Of a stretch of DNA of 64,000 nucleotides, positions 47,186 through 54,821 are shown piece after piece (the first letter of the stretch is position 1; each line of letters starts with the position of its first letter). Origin of the DNA: Tenacibaculum sp. MAR_2010_89 (GTDB lineage Bacteria > Bacteroidota > Bacteroidia > Flavobacteriales > Flavobacteriaceae); contig NZ_FNUB01000005.1 of the NCBI RefSeq assembly GCF_900105985.1, positions 930,001 through 994,000 on the forward strand. Direction: 5' to 3'. The notes under the pieces were generated by a model. That model had not been told where the DNA came from. It searched no databases and saw only the letters and a program-made list of their open reading frames with translations. A program made the position numbers and the translations under genes.

Positions 47186-47731
47186 TTATTCTTTCACTCT
47201 CCATGTTTTATCTCCCCAGTTTTTATATAGTTGAGAAAATTTAACACCATCTAAATATTCTTCAGGCTGCATAACTTCTTTAAGTGAACTAACAAAATCA
47301 AATATATTATCTGTAATTTTTGTATGAGTATTTGGATATCCATCAGGATCATAATAATAAATGAAATCTTTTTTGTCTCCTTTTAATCCTAGTAAAATGC
47401 CTCCAATAGCACAATGACCAATAGTTAGGTAATCAATATCATCTTTATCTTCTATTTCTTTTGAAAATAATATTGAGTCTTCAATGGAGTTAAAACCTGA
47501 AAAATCAATTTCAGGTTTTAACGAAAAAGTAAAATAACTAAGATACCTTTCATCTTTAAAAGTAGGATGATAAAACATTTCATATGAAATACTATTCTCT
47601 CCAATTAAAAAGTTATTGATAAATATTTTGTATAAAGGAGGGAAACAGATATTATTTTTTTTCTCTAAACAGTTAATGTTATTGAATTCTTTTTCTTCTT
47701 TTGCTTTTAATAATTCAAATGATTTTCTCAT
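47186..47731 (-). CDS. SMI1/KNR4 (SUKH) family immunity protein
   Basis: 181 residues. NICFPPLYKIFINNFLIGE near the start, a middle DYLTIGHCAIGGILLGLKGDKKDFIYYYDPDG and a C-terminal DNIFDFVSSLKEVM match the SUKH fold, the commonest immunity superfamily of bacterial polymorphic toxins. No cognate toxin gene is adjacent, so it is an orphan immunity gene. Confidence 0.82.
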   Translation of the reverse strand: MRKSFELLKAKEEKEFNNINCLEKKNNICFPPLYKIFINNFLIGENSISYEMFYHPTFKDERYLSYFTFSLKPEIDFSGFNSIEDSILFSKEIEDKDDIDYLTIGHCAIGGILLGLKGDKKDFIYYYDPDGYPNTHTKITDNIFDFVSSLKEVMQPEEYLDGVKFSQLYKNWGDKTWRVKE

Positions 47732-47752
47732 AAATTTATATTTTCAAAAATC

Positions 47753-47826
47753 GTAGCCAATCTTAACTGGTTTTTTATTTATTAATATTACAATTTTAGT
47801 AGAAAGATATTTCCTTATCGAAAACA
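47753..47826 (-). repeat. 74-bp perfect direct repeat, copy 2
   Basis: Second copy of the repeat at 46322-46395; lies 22 bases upstream of the SMI1/KNR4 start codon. Flanking bases on both sides are also similar (…TTTTTCAAAAA.. on one side), extending imperfect identity to about 100 bp. Confidence 0.9.
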
Positions 47827-47848
47827 ACCTGTTTTAAACAGGCAGTTT
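47822..47848 (-). terminator. Terminator after the 81-aa gene
   Basis: CCTGTTT / AAACAGG hairpin, T-run on the minus strand, 15 bases after the stop of the 81-aa gene. Confidence 0.6.
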
Positions 47849-47863
47849 ATTATTGTTTTTTAA

Positions 47864-48109
47864 TTAGTTATTATTTCTAATATAATCTGATAAAGCTTTT
47901 TTAATTAATACTTTTAAGCTTTCACCATCATGTCTAATCATTTCTTTGTTAGATTTTGGAAAAGTAATCATAATTGTATTTTGATTATTTTCTCGTTCAC
48001 CATCCATTTTTAAAATAAAAATATCTCCAGAATTTTTAATTTCTTCTAGACAAGTAAATAGTTCATCGATTGTTGCTTGTTTTTTGTTTATTATTTTTTT
48101 TATATTCAT
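47864..48109 (-). CDS. 81-residue protein of immunity array
   Basis: 81 residues, charged, with ILKMDGERENNQNTIMITFPKSNKE and SLKVLIKKALSDYIRNN. Not recognised. Its ATG is one base after the stop of a displaced toxin C-terminus (48111-48176), so probably the immunity partner of that lost toxin. Confidence 0.55.
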   Translation of the reverse strand: MNIKKIINKKQATIDELFTCLEEIKNSGDIFILKMDGERENNQNTIMITFPKSNKEMIRHDGESLKVLIKKALSDYIRNNN

Positions 48110-48110
48110 T

Positions 48111-48176
48111 TTAATATTCTGGAAACATAGATTTTATAGCATAAAAGGCAGAATACTTATTACTTAGATATATCAT
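48111..48176 (-). pseudogene. Displaced toxin C-terminus (…AIKSMFPEY)
   Basis: Minus-strand frame MIYLSNKYSAFYAIKSMF followed by PEY and TAA, ending one base before the ATG of the 81-aa gene. IK-x-x-FP is shared with the EndoU toxin and the other two remnants. About 21 residues. Confidence 0.55.
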
Positions 48177-48225
48177 GTTTTCTTAAATTAACTAACTATT
48201 TTTTAGATACCATTTAAAGCTTTTT

Positions 48226-48417
48226 TTAAGATAAAGGCTCTTTTTGGTTGTCTTGAATTATAAACTTTTCTTTTAAAAGTACATTTAACCCATTACCTAA
48301 TTCAAGAATTAGTTTATACTTGTTGTTATTTATAAGTTTCCTTTCTATTTGATAATAATTCAAATAGCCATCTATTTCAAATAAAAATGATAGTATTAAT
48401 ATTTTAAGTTCTTTGAT
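48226..48417 (-). pseudogene. Copy of the 64-aa gene with lost start codon
   Basis: Aligns along its whole length with the gene at 45058-45252 and stays open for 63 codons, but the ATG is now ATC (plus strand GAT at 48415-48417) and an in-frame TAA lies two codons upstream. It might still start at a near-cognate codon or internally. Found behind the functional immunity gene, as in the other copy. Confidence 0.7.
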
Positions 48418-48468
48418 TATTTATATTAAAATAGATGGCTTGTTATTATAATGTTGACTATAGTTTGG

Positions 48469-48816
48469 TTATCTGTCAGTACTTTCTAAAATGGCAAGCC
48501 ATTCTATAATTAACTCTTTAAAATCAGATGTAGGTAATTCAAAATCAGAATACCCCACATCACTACCCAATAATTTAGTAGTAGCTTGCTCTATATAAGC
48601 TACTCCAACAACATCAGCTCCTATATCATTGAATTCTAATTCTCCATTTATGACTGAATCAATTTCTGGCAATAAATCTTCTTTTATATCCTTAGAGTTA
48701 TTCCATAAATCCAGATATTGAGCTAATATTTGAATTTCTTTTGAATCAGATATAATATGGATATAATTACAATCTGTTTTTTTTAGTTTTAATTTATATT
48801 TTTTAAGTGCTCTCAT
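48469..48816 (-). CDS. Immunity protein of the EndoU toxin (inferred)
   Basis: 115 residues, no signal peptide, acidic C-terminal half (EDLLPEIDSVING, EFNDIGADVVG, GYSDFELPTSDFKEL). Starts 2 bases after the toxin stop codon, the classical place for the cognate immunity gene. Near-duplicate at 45304-45639 with a different N-terminal third. No named family recognised; function is by position. Confidence 0.78.
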   Translation of the reverse strand: MRALKKYKLKLKKTDCNYIHIISDSKEIQILAQYLDLWNNSKDIKEDLLPEIDSVINGELEFNDIGADVVGVAYIEQATTKLLGSDVGYSDFELPTSDFKELIIEWLAILESTDR

Positions 48817-48818
48817 AA

Positions 48819-50918
48819 TTATAAATTTGGGAAGGCTGTTTTTATATTTCCTAGATCATCTAAAAATATAGTGATTTTATGACCTGTGGTGGTGAAACCA
48901 TTATATTTATTTCCATTTATTAGTTTTTTGTTTTTGAATGAGTAGGCTATTTCAGCTTGTATTTTTTCAGTACTCCAGTTATTAGGAAAGAAAGTTGATT
49001 TTGTTTTTTTTACTTTCCAGTTTGTACCTTGAGCATTTGTAAAACCATTTATTTGTTTTTCTACTTTTGCTTTATAAAAACCATCTCCTAAATTTTCAAT
49101 TTGTGTCCCTGGTTTTATTCTTGCAGTACCATTTGAAAAAGCTTTGTTAGAATGAATACCAGTAACCGTATAAATATTTTGACCAGCTGCATTTTTACCT
49201 GTTATAGTGATGTCTCCTTTAAATGTATGATCATTAAGTTTAGTGTTTGTTTCAACTTTATTAAAACTCTTTATAAAATCTGGGTCTTTTCTTAACTGTT
49301 CAAAAGCTTTGTCACCTAGATCATCTAATTTTTTACTACTTTTGACAAAGGACTCCACAGCATCTTTTCCTGAAACAATAACCCCATCTGATTTGTCTAG
49401 TAATTTTAAAGTATTTCCATTTATAGATGTTTTAAATCCTTTAGCAAGTGCTTTTCCTAAATTTCCTACATACTTGTAGGCTATTTTAAATACTTTGGCA
49501 ACTTTTTTAATGAGTTTACCAAATTTAAGAAGTGCTTTCATTACTTTTCCGGCAGGTATGATTCCTATAATGGCAAAAGCGAGTTCTGTTGTTCCACTAG
49601 TATAGCTACCTTTTTTAAAATCAGAAACAGCAGTTACAAAAGATTTTAACTCACTAACACCTGGGATAAGTTCAGGTATCATTTCTTTTAAAACAGACAC
49701 TATAATTTGCCCAAAAGCTTTCCATTCTTCTACAGTTTTAGGGAGTTCTATTCCTAAACTTTTTAAGCTTGGTAAAAAATTAATGAATAATGAATTTTGA
49801 ACAACTATATTTTGTTCAAAAAAAGATAAACTTTCAAAGTTAGTAGTATTCTTATTTTTAAGAATGTTAATGATTTCTACAGTTTTTTTAACCATTTCAG
49901 AAGCTTCTCCTGAATTTATAGTAGTTGCTTCTAAGGAAAGATTAACTAATGAACTTCCTAATTCTTTAAAACTATTACTTCCTTGAAGAAAATATCCTAC
50001 ATTTCTTAAATAAGCGTATTGAGTTTCTACAGTAGTCATTCTTGATGGTACATTTTTTAATGCGTCATCAATTGAATTAATTCTAGTAAAACCTTTTACT
50101 GGAATTGTATTAACAACTGCTGATGTAGATGATGTTGTGTTGTTATCTGGGCTGTATGAGTTTCCTGAGCCACCAGTATTTGTACTTCCCCCTGAAGTTC
50201 CTATATCAGTTCCAGAGTTACCACTACTTCCAGTGCCACACACATAGGTTCTAGAGTAATTCCAATTATCTTTACCGTAGTTAGCACATTTTCCGTTAGC
50301 ACTGTTATATACCCCATGGGTATTACAAAAACGTAATGTTGCACTAGTTTCCCAACCACAATCAGGGTTTGCCATTTTAAATTGCAAAGGATTCTTTATT
50401 CTTTCTAAAAGACTTTCAACGTCATTAAAATAAGGGCTTTTAGAAATTTTCGCTTTAAACACTAAATTCTCTCCATTTTGTACATAGTGTACTTTATTAT
50501 ATTTTAAAATATACCCTCTTATTTTGCCATTTTTCTTTTCAATAACTAAATTTTCAAAGGCTCTTTTTTCTTTAAGTTCTCTTTGAATACTAAAAGTATA
50601 AGATACATACTCTCCAATTTCTACTCTGTTGAAGTTTTCTGTATTTATAGTAAATTCATTGTTACTATGTGCGTGTTTATCAGATTTTGCATGCCCATGT
50701 TTTTTTTGATATACTTTATTTGCTTTAAATGTATTGGCTAGTTCAATGAAATCAGATTTATTTTGAGCTTCTTTTAAAGATAAGCTCTCAATAATAGGTT
50801 TAGTATTTTTTTGAGTGTTTTGTAATACAATATCATCTTCGTTTTGACAGCTGTAAAAAGTAAAAGCTAGTAAACAAAATGTGAGTAGTAGTTTGAATGT
50901 TCTTTTTTTCGTGTTCAT
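48819..50918 (-). CDS. Lipoprotein polymorphic toxin with C-terminal EndoU RNase domain
   Basis: 699 residues from ATG 50918; a TTG at 50942 would only add eight residues before the signal sequence. Lipoprotein signal FCLLAFTFYSC, then QNEDD: acidic residues right after the lipid Cys, as in surface-export signals of Flavobacteriia. A Cys-containing segment (about 185-230) and Gly/Ser linker lead to a helical region with a hydrophobic stretch (about 425-485, LAFAIIGIIPAGKVMKALL). The last about 140 residues are EndoU: H564 (DHTFKG), H589 (GIHSNK) and KTKSTFFPNNWS with the catalytic Lys. Cleaves RNA in target cells. Followed by its immunity gene. Confidence 0.85.
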   Translation of the reverse strand: MNTKKRTFKLLLTFCLLAFTFYSCQNEDDIVLQNTQKNTKPIIESLSLKEAQNKSDFIELANTFKANKVYQKKHGHAKSDKHAHSNNEFTINTENFNRVEIGEYVSYTFSIQRELKEKRAFENLVIEKKNGKIRGYILKYNKVHYVQNGENLVFKAKISKSPYFNDVESLLERIKNPLQFKMANPDCGWETSATLRFCNTHGVYNSANGKCANYGKDNWNYSRTYVCGTGSSGNSGTDIGTSGGSTNTGGSGNSYSPDNNTTSSTSAVVNTIPVKGFTRINSIDDALKNVPSRMTTVETQYAYLRNVGYFLQGSNSFKELGSSLVNLSLEATTINSGEASEMVKKTVEIINILKNKNTTNFESLSFFEQNIVVQNSLFINFLPSLKSLGIELPKTVEEWKAFGQIIVSVLKEMIPELIPGVSELKSFVTAVSDFKKGSYTSGTTELAFAIIGIIPAGKVMKALLKFGKLIKKVAKVFKIAYKYVGNLGKALAKGFKTSINGNTLKLLDKSDGVIVSGKDAVESFVKSSKKLDDLGDKAFEQLRKDPDFIKSFNKVETNTKLNDHTFKGDITITGKNAAGQNIYTVTGIHSNKAFSNGTARIKPGTQIENLGDGFYKAKVEKQINGFTNAQGTNWKVKKTKSTFFPNNWSTEKIQAEIAYSFKNKKLINGNKYNGFTTTGHKITIFLDDLGNIKTAFPNL

Positions 50919-50963
50919 AATTACAATTTTATTTTTTTTCAAAAATACTTAAATAAATATATT

Positions 50964-51008
50964 AAAAAGTAAGTCAACGACTTACTTTTTGTAAGTCATT
51001 GACTTACT
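50964..51008. promoter_or_regulatory. Two tandem palindromes, 22 bp centre to centre
   Basis: GTAAGTC-AAC-GACTTAC (50969-50985) and GTAAGTC-ATT-GACTTAC (50991-51007). The first extends to 12-bp perfect arms with flanking A5/T5. Identical half-sites, different 3-nt centres, and two helical turns apart. They lie between the EndoU toxin (starts 50918, minus) and the HTH gene (starts 51249, plus). Likely a double operator; the first could also work as a hairpin. Confidence 0.75.
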
Positions 51009-51158
51009 TATTAAAAACTGTTTTTAAATGGAAATTAAATGAAGGAGTACTATTAGTTTAAAGAATAAAGGATATGAATTGTTATCAATTTTTAATAAAA
51101 AGAGTGTTTAAATTTTAAAGGGGAAAATACCTTTTTTTAAGATTATAACAGTACGCTG

Positions 51159-51191
51159 TTGCTATAGCTAGCCTTAATTTTCTTATATTTG
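51159..51191 (+). promoter_or_regulatory. Promoter of the HTH gene
   Basis: TTG 51159-51161, spacer 22, TATATTTG 51184-51191; start predicted near 51196, leader about 53 nt. Confidence 0.6.
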
Positions 51192-51248
51192 TTACTGTGC
51201 AATCCGCTATATTGCATATTCCCAATTTAAAACCTTTCATATTTTATC

Positions 51249-51674
51249 ATGATAATAAACAGAGTTAAAGAATTTATTGAATTTAAAGGTATTACTATTA
51301 GTGATTTTGAAAATACTATTAACATTGGTAATGGTGTTTTGAATGAAGCTATTAATAGTAGAACAGAAATAAATTCTAAATGGCTTGTTGTTATCTCTGC
51401 AAATTATCCTGAATTAAATTTTAATTGGTTGATTACAGGAAATGATTCGATGTTAAATTTAGAGAATGATTATGTGGTTGATTTGACAGGGGTGAAGAAT
51501 GAAAATATTTTAGATTATATTTTAATCAATTCTGATAGTTTTAGAGAGGAAACTAAAATTGATGCCGTAGTTACAATATTATCTAACTTTCAACAACAAA
51601 GAGAGTTGAAAAAAATGTATGCTAAAATAGAAAGTTATGAAAAACTATTAGAACAAAAACTCAAAAACGAGTAA
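51249..51674 (+). CDS. HTH regulator, phage-repressor-like
   Basis: 141 residues. N-terminal helical DNA-binding region (RVKEFIEFKGITISDFENTINIGNGVLNEAI) followed by NFNWLITGNDSML, a phrase typical of XRE/Bro-type repressors in Bacteroidota, and a C-terminal coiled coil (NFQQQRELKKMYAKIESYEKLLEQKL). Divergent from the EndoU toxin gene, with two palindromes between them, so it may control the toxin (inference). Confidence 0.72.
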   Translation: MIINRVKEFIEFKGITISDFENTINIGNGVLNEAINSRTEINSKWLVVISANYPELNFNWLITGNDSMLNLENDYVVDLTGVKNENILDYILINSDSFREETKIDAVVTILSNFQQQRELKKMYAKIESYEKLLEQKLKNE

Positions 51675-51680
51675 TAGATT

Positions 51681-51893
51681 TTATAAAAAGTGAGATTTAT
51701 TTTTGTTTAAAAACGTACTCATTTTTTTATCTAACTTATCGTTTATTTTTGCTGTTTTGTTTTCTTCTTCTATAACTTTTTTAGCTATTTCAATAATAGT
51801 TTTCTTTTTAATATTTCTACGTTGTTCTTTTGTAGTATAAGTCCTCTTTTTTAAGATTCTACGTATTATATTTCTCAGCAGCTTCATACTCAT
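51681..51893 (-). CDS. Small highly basic protein (70 aa)
   Basis: 70 residues, very rich in Lys/Arg (LLRNIIRRILKKRTYTTKEQRRNIKKK). One base after the stop of the membrane protein gene (TAG T ATG), so co-translated with it. No family recognised; no signal peptide. Confidence 0.6.
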   Translation of the reverse strand: MSMKLLRNIIRRILKKRTYTTKEQRRNIKKKTIIEIAKKVIEEENKTAKINDKLDKKMSTFLNKNKSHFL

Positions 51894-51894
51894 A

Positions 51895-52740
51895 CTAAAC
51901 TCCTTTTAGTGTTGTTACTATATCATCATCAAATGCATTGGTGTTTTCTTTAACGCTGTCAGCAGAAAGCATAGCCTTATCGTTCCTTTCAGAGTAAAGA
52001 GCTTTCAAAGCTACCCGAGGATAATGAACAGTTTTTATTCTATCAATTAATGAAAGTTGTTTTAAAATTAAATCATCTTTATAGGTGTAGTTTTTCACTA
52101 AAAAGTAGGTAAAACAACTTGAAAGTGCACCTGCAACTAATAAGATTATTATATAACTATTTTTACTAAAATCGTTATGTGTAAGAAATGTTAAATGAAT
52201 TACCCAAAAAAAAGAGACTGCTATACCTGTGATTGAAATAAATTGAAATTTAAAAGTGCTTCCATTTACAATATCATGATACAATGATTTACAACTAAAA
52301 AGTAGACCTAAAATCACTAATCCAAACATGTAAATCCATAACCTAAAGCTACTTCTACCTCTAAAAGAATGTTCTTTTGCTAGCCTTTTTTTCTTTTTTG
52401 TGTAGATTTTTAATTTGTTTTGAGAAAGTTTCCATTTTTCTACCCTAGCTTTTTTATATTCTGATATGGTAAGAGTATTGCCAAGCTCTTTTAATAAGGA
52501 GTCTTGAACTTGGTTTCTTTCTTTAATAATTAAACTATAGTTTTTATAATGTTCATTATATTCATCTGAATATTTGTTAAAAAATATATGGAATAAAGAC
52601 ATAGTAACTATACAAAAAGCTACTATGCCTAATATAGTACTTTTAACATTATCCTTCCTCTCCTGTTTCTTGTTGATCTTCTCCTCCAACTGTTGGGTCT
52701 TCAGTTGGTTCGATGAGTTGGATGTTATTTTGTCTTTCAT
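51895..52740 (-). CDS. Membrane protein with four to five TM helices
   Basis: 281 residues from ATG 52740. First helix about 35-55, a charged coiled-coil-like loop (about 60-120, KNYSLIIKERNQVQDSLLKEL...KIYTKKKKRLAKE), then three or four helices (about 130-220) and a cytoplasmic C-terminal tail. No family recognised. Its first 92 bases overlap the lipoprotein gene in another frame, which implies coupled translation. Confidence 0.65.
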   Translation of the reverse strand: MKDKITSNSSNQLKTQQLEEKINKKQERKDNVKSTILGIVAFCIVTMSLFHIFFNKYSDEYNEHYKNYSLIIKERNQVQDSLLKELGNTLTISEYKKARVEKWKLSQNKLKIYTKKKKRLAKEHSFRGRSSFRLWIYMFGLVILGLLFSCKSLYHDIVNGSTFKFQFISITGIAVSFFWVIHLTFLTHNDFSKNSYIIILLVAGALSSCFTYFLVKNYTYKDDLILKQLSLIDRIKTVHYPRVALKALYSERNDKAMLSADSVKENTNAFDDDIVTTLKGV

Positions 52741-52831
52741 TTTGCTCAATTTCCTCTAAAGAATTATCCGTACAACTAGTTAATACTACCATACAAAATA
52801 CTACTGCTAAAATTGTTCTTAAGTTTTTCAT
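52649..52831 (-). CDS. Small lipoprotein (60 aa)
   Basis: 60 residues: signal and lipobox MVVLTSCTD (C20), then an acidic tail (NSLEEIEQNERQNNIQLIEPTEDPTVGGEDQQETGEEG). Small acidic lipoproteins of this kind are common first genes of short operons in Flavobacteriia; role unknown. It has a good promoter upstream. Its end overlaps the start of the membrane protein gene by 92 bases. Confidence 0.72.
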   Translation of the reverse strand: MKNLRTILAVVFCMVVLTSCTDNSLEEIEQNERQNNIQLIEPTEDPTVGGEDQQETGEEG

Positions 52832-52938
52832 TTTACACTATTTTAAAGTTAATACTAGTGTAAATATAGTAGTAATTGATTGTTTAAAAGAAGTGTTTTG
52901 TATTGATTATTAGTCTGTTATAGCAAATAATGCTTTTT

Positions 52939-52969
52939 CAAACTTACAGCGTTTTTTTATGAAAAACAA
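52939..52969 (-). promoter_or_regulatory. Promoter of the small lipoprotein operon
   Basis: On the minus strand TTG (52967-52969), spacer 20, TAAGTTTG (52939-52946). Start predicted near 52934, giving a leader of about 100 nt. Confidence 0.65.
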
Positions 52970-52992
52970 TACCCAATACCCCTAGTGTAAAT

Positions 52993-53010
52993 CTACGGGG
53001 TTTCCCGTAG
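52993..53010. promoter_or_regulatory. Palindrome CTACGGG-N4-CCCGTAG, candidate activator site
   Basis: Perfect 7-bp arms with a GTTT centre; GC-rich in a very AT-rich region. Centre lies about 67 bases upstream of the predicted start of the lipoprotein operon, a usual position for an activator. Confidence 0.65.
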
Positions 53011-53192
53011 TTTGCTGTTTTTTTAACATTTTATAAAAGTGAGAATTTAAGCGTAAATATCCTATAAAAACTTGTTAATTAAAGGAGTGTGTAATATAGT
53101 TAGAAAATGCATTCAAAAATTTTCGATAATATAAAATAAAAGAAAGAGTGAAATTTAAAAACTAAAAATTCTAGTTTTAGTCTTTTAACTAA

Positions 53193-53227
53193 AAAAACTA
53201 ACAATAATCCAGCTATTGTTAGTTTTT
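53193..53227 (-). terminator. Terminator of the S41 protease gene
   Basis: 14-bp perfect arms AAAAACTAACAATA / TATTGTTAGTTTTT, loop of 7. Confidence 0.9.
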
Positions 53228-53258
53228 TTAAAGGGTGTTTTTATGTGGTTTTTAATGA

Positions 53259-54821
53259 CTACTTTTTAGCTTCAATTTCTAAAACTTTTTGAATCATTTT
53301 ATCATTTTGCTGATTTAGTTTATATAAACCTTCATCATTATATAAGTCTCTTGCAATTAATATTTTTAGATTTTTTTCTAATTGTTTCTTTGTTCTTTCT
53401 GAAACTGTATAATCTTTAAGCTTAGCTAAAAAAATATTAGATATTTTTTTATCCTTATTAAAGTTTTTGATAAAATCGCCTATTGATAATTTTGATAATT
53501 TTTTACGATTTCCATCAACATATTCAAATGCAAAATTATTTAAAGGTCTAAAAAAGATTGTTGGTAAATAAGCTGTAGTATCAACAGCTACAAACATATC
53601 AGGAATAATACCACCTCCACCATAAACAATTTTACCTTTTGGGGTTTTAAATTGTAAGCTATCAACTGTTTTTATACTATCCTTGTCAAATAATTCTCCA
53701 TTGGTATATCTGTTTTGGATATCACTTCTGTAATCAGTCGATTTTTTATCCTTCTTATAAGGTTTTTGTATTGAACGTCCAGTAGGAGTGTAATAACGGG
53801 CTGTTGTTAATCTAACTGCTGAACCGTCTCCTAAATCCATTTCTTGTTGTACCAACCCTTTACCAAATGATCTGCGACCAATAATGATACCTTTATCATT
53901 GTCTTGTAAAGCTCCTGCAACAATTTCAGAAGCCGAGGCTGAATTTTCATCTATTAATACATATAAGTTTCCATTTTCAAAATCACCTTTTTCAGTAGCA
54001 AAAGATTTATTAATATCTCCTTTATTATTTTTAGTGTAAACTATGAGTTTGTCATCTTCTAAAAATTCATCTACAATCTTATTAGCTATGTCAATAAATC
54101 CACCACCATTACCACGTAAATCTAAAACTAAACTAGTCATCCCTTCTTTTAATAATTTTTCTAAAGAAGTTTTAAATTCTTTATAGGTATTACGAGCAAA
54201 ACGATCTAATTTAATGTAACCAATGGTTTCATTTACCATGTAAGCTACATCAACACTCTTAATATTTACTTTACCGCGTGTAATGATAGTATTAAAAGTA
54301 CTGTCATTTGTTTTTCTGTAAATTTGTAAATCAACATTGGTATTTGGCTTTCCCTTTAGTTTTTTTAGTATTTGTGCAGATTTCAAATTTTTACCATATA
54401 AAGTATCATTATCTGCTAATAAAATTCTATCACCAGCTTTAATGCCTTTTTTTATACTAGGACCACCTTTTATAGGTTCAATTACAGTAATAGTGTCTTC
54501 ATCCATTCTAAATTGAACACCAATACCTACAAAGTTACCTTGCATATTTTCGGTTACTAATTGTAGGTTTTCTTTAGGAATATACACTGAGTGCGGATCT
54601 AATTTCCCAAGCATTTCAGCAATGGCACCATCTAATAGTTTGTCAGTGTTTACATTATCAACATAATCACTTTGAATGTAATCAATAAGTCTTTTGATTT
54701 TACGCTCATTAGATGAGTTTTTTCCAATGATGTTTGAGTTTCCTTTACTAAAAAATGTTCCGATAAGAATACCGAAAACAACAGCTATTGAAAAATATAT
54801 AGGTAAATTGTTTTTATTCAT
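53259..54821 (-). CDS. S41 family C-terminal processing peptidase (CtpA-like)
   Basis: 520 residues. N-terminal membrane anchor (about 8-24), PDZ domain (about 85-175, FVGIGVQFRMDEDTITVIEPIKGGPSIKKGIKAGDRIL), and the S41 core with LVLDLRGNGGG, DENSASASEI (S296) and GRRSFGKGLVQ (K321). Ser and Lys are 25 apart as in Tsp/CtpA. Cuts proteins near their C-termini in the periplasm. Overlaps the dCMP deaminase stop by 8 bases. Confidence 0.93.
   Translation of the reverse strand: MNKNNLPIYFSIAVVFGILIGTFFSKGNSNIIGKNSSNERKIKRLIDYIQSDYVDNVNTDKLLDGAIAEMLGKLDPHSVYIPKENLQLVTENMQGNFVGIGVQFRMDEDTITVIEPIKGGPSIKKGIKAGDRILLADNDTLYGKNLKSAQILKKLKGKPNTNVDLQIYRKTNDSTFNTIITRGKVNIKSVDVAYMVNETIGYIKLDRFARNTYKEFKTSLEKLLKEGMTSLVLDLRGNGGGFIDIANKIVDEFLEDDKLIVYTKNNKGDINKSFATEKGDFENGNLYVLIDENSASASEIVAGALQDNDKGIIIGRRSFGKGLVQQEMDLGDGSAVRLTTARYYTPTGRSIQKPYKKDKKSTDYRSDIQNRYTNGELFDKDSIKTVDSLQFKTPKGKIVYGGGGIIPDMFVAVDTTAYLPTIFFRPLNNFAFEYVDGNRKKLSKLSIGDFIKNFNKDKKISNIFLAKLKDYTVSERTKKQLEKNLKILIARDLYNDEGLYKLNQQNDKMIQKVLEIEAKK

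Larger units (their letters stand above)
52832..53258. other. Intergenic region with promoter, palindrome and terminator
   Basis: 427 bases without a gene. It contains the promoter and upstream palindrome of the small lipoprotein operon and, at its right end, the terminator of the S41 protease gene. Between about 53020 and 53190 nothing else was recognised. Confidence 0.6.

Noticed and set aside
46322..47826. Coding potential of the 74-bp repeat (minus-strand frame ending …KPVKIGY-F)
   Set aside because: Open in both copies but too short, with no start codon, and identical at all codon positions, so coding cannot be told from simple duplication.
44554..48816. Integron gene-cassette array
   Set aside because: Several small genes in one orientation with repeats between them suggested this, but no attC-type core sites (GTTRRRY...RYYYAAC) flank each gene, and the 74-bp repeat occurs only twice.
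52649..52740. Treating the overlap of lipoprotein and membrane protein genes as evidence that one is false
   Set aside because: Both products have clear features (lipobox and acidic tail; several transmembrane helices) and the overlap is confined to their low-complexity ends, so both were kept.
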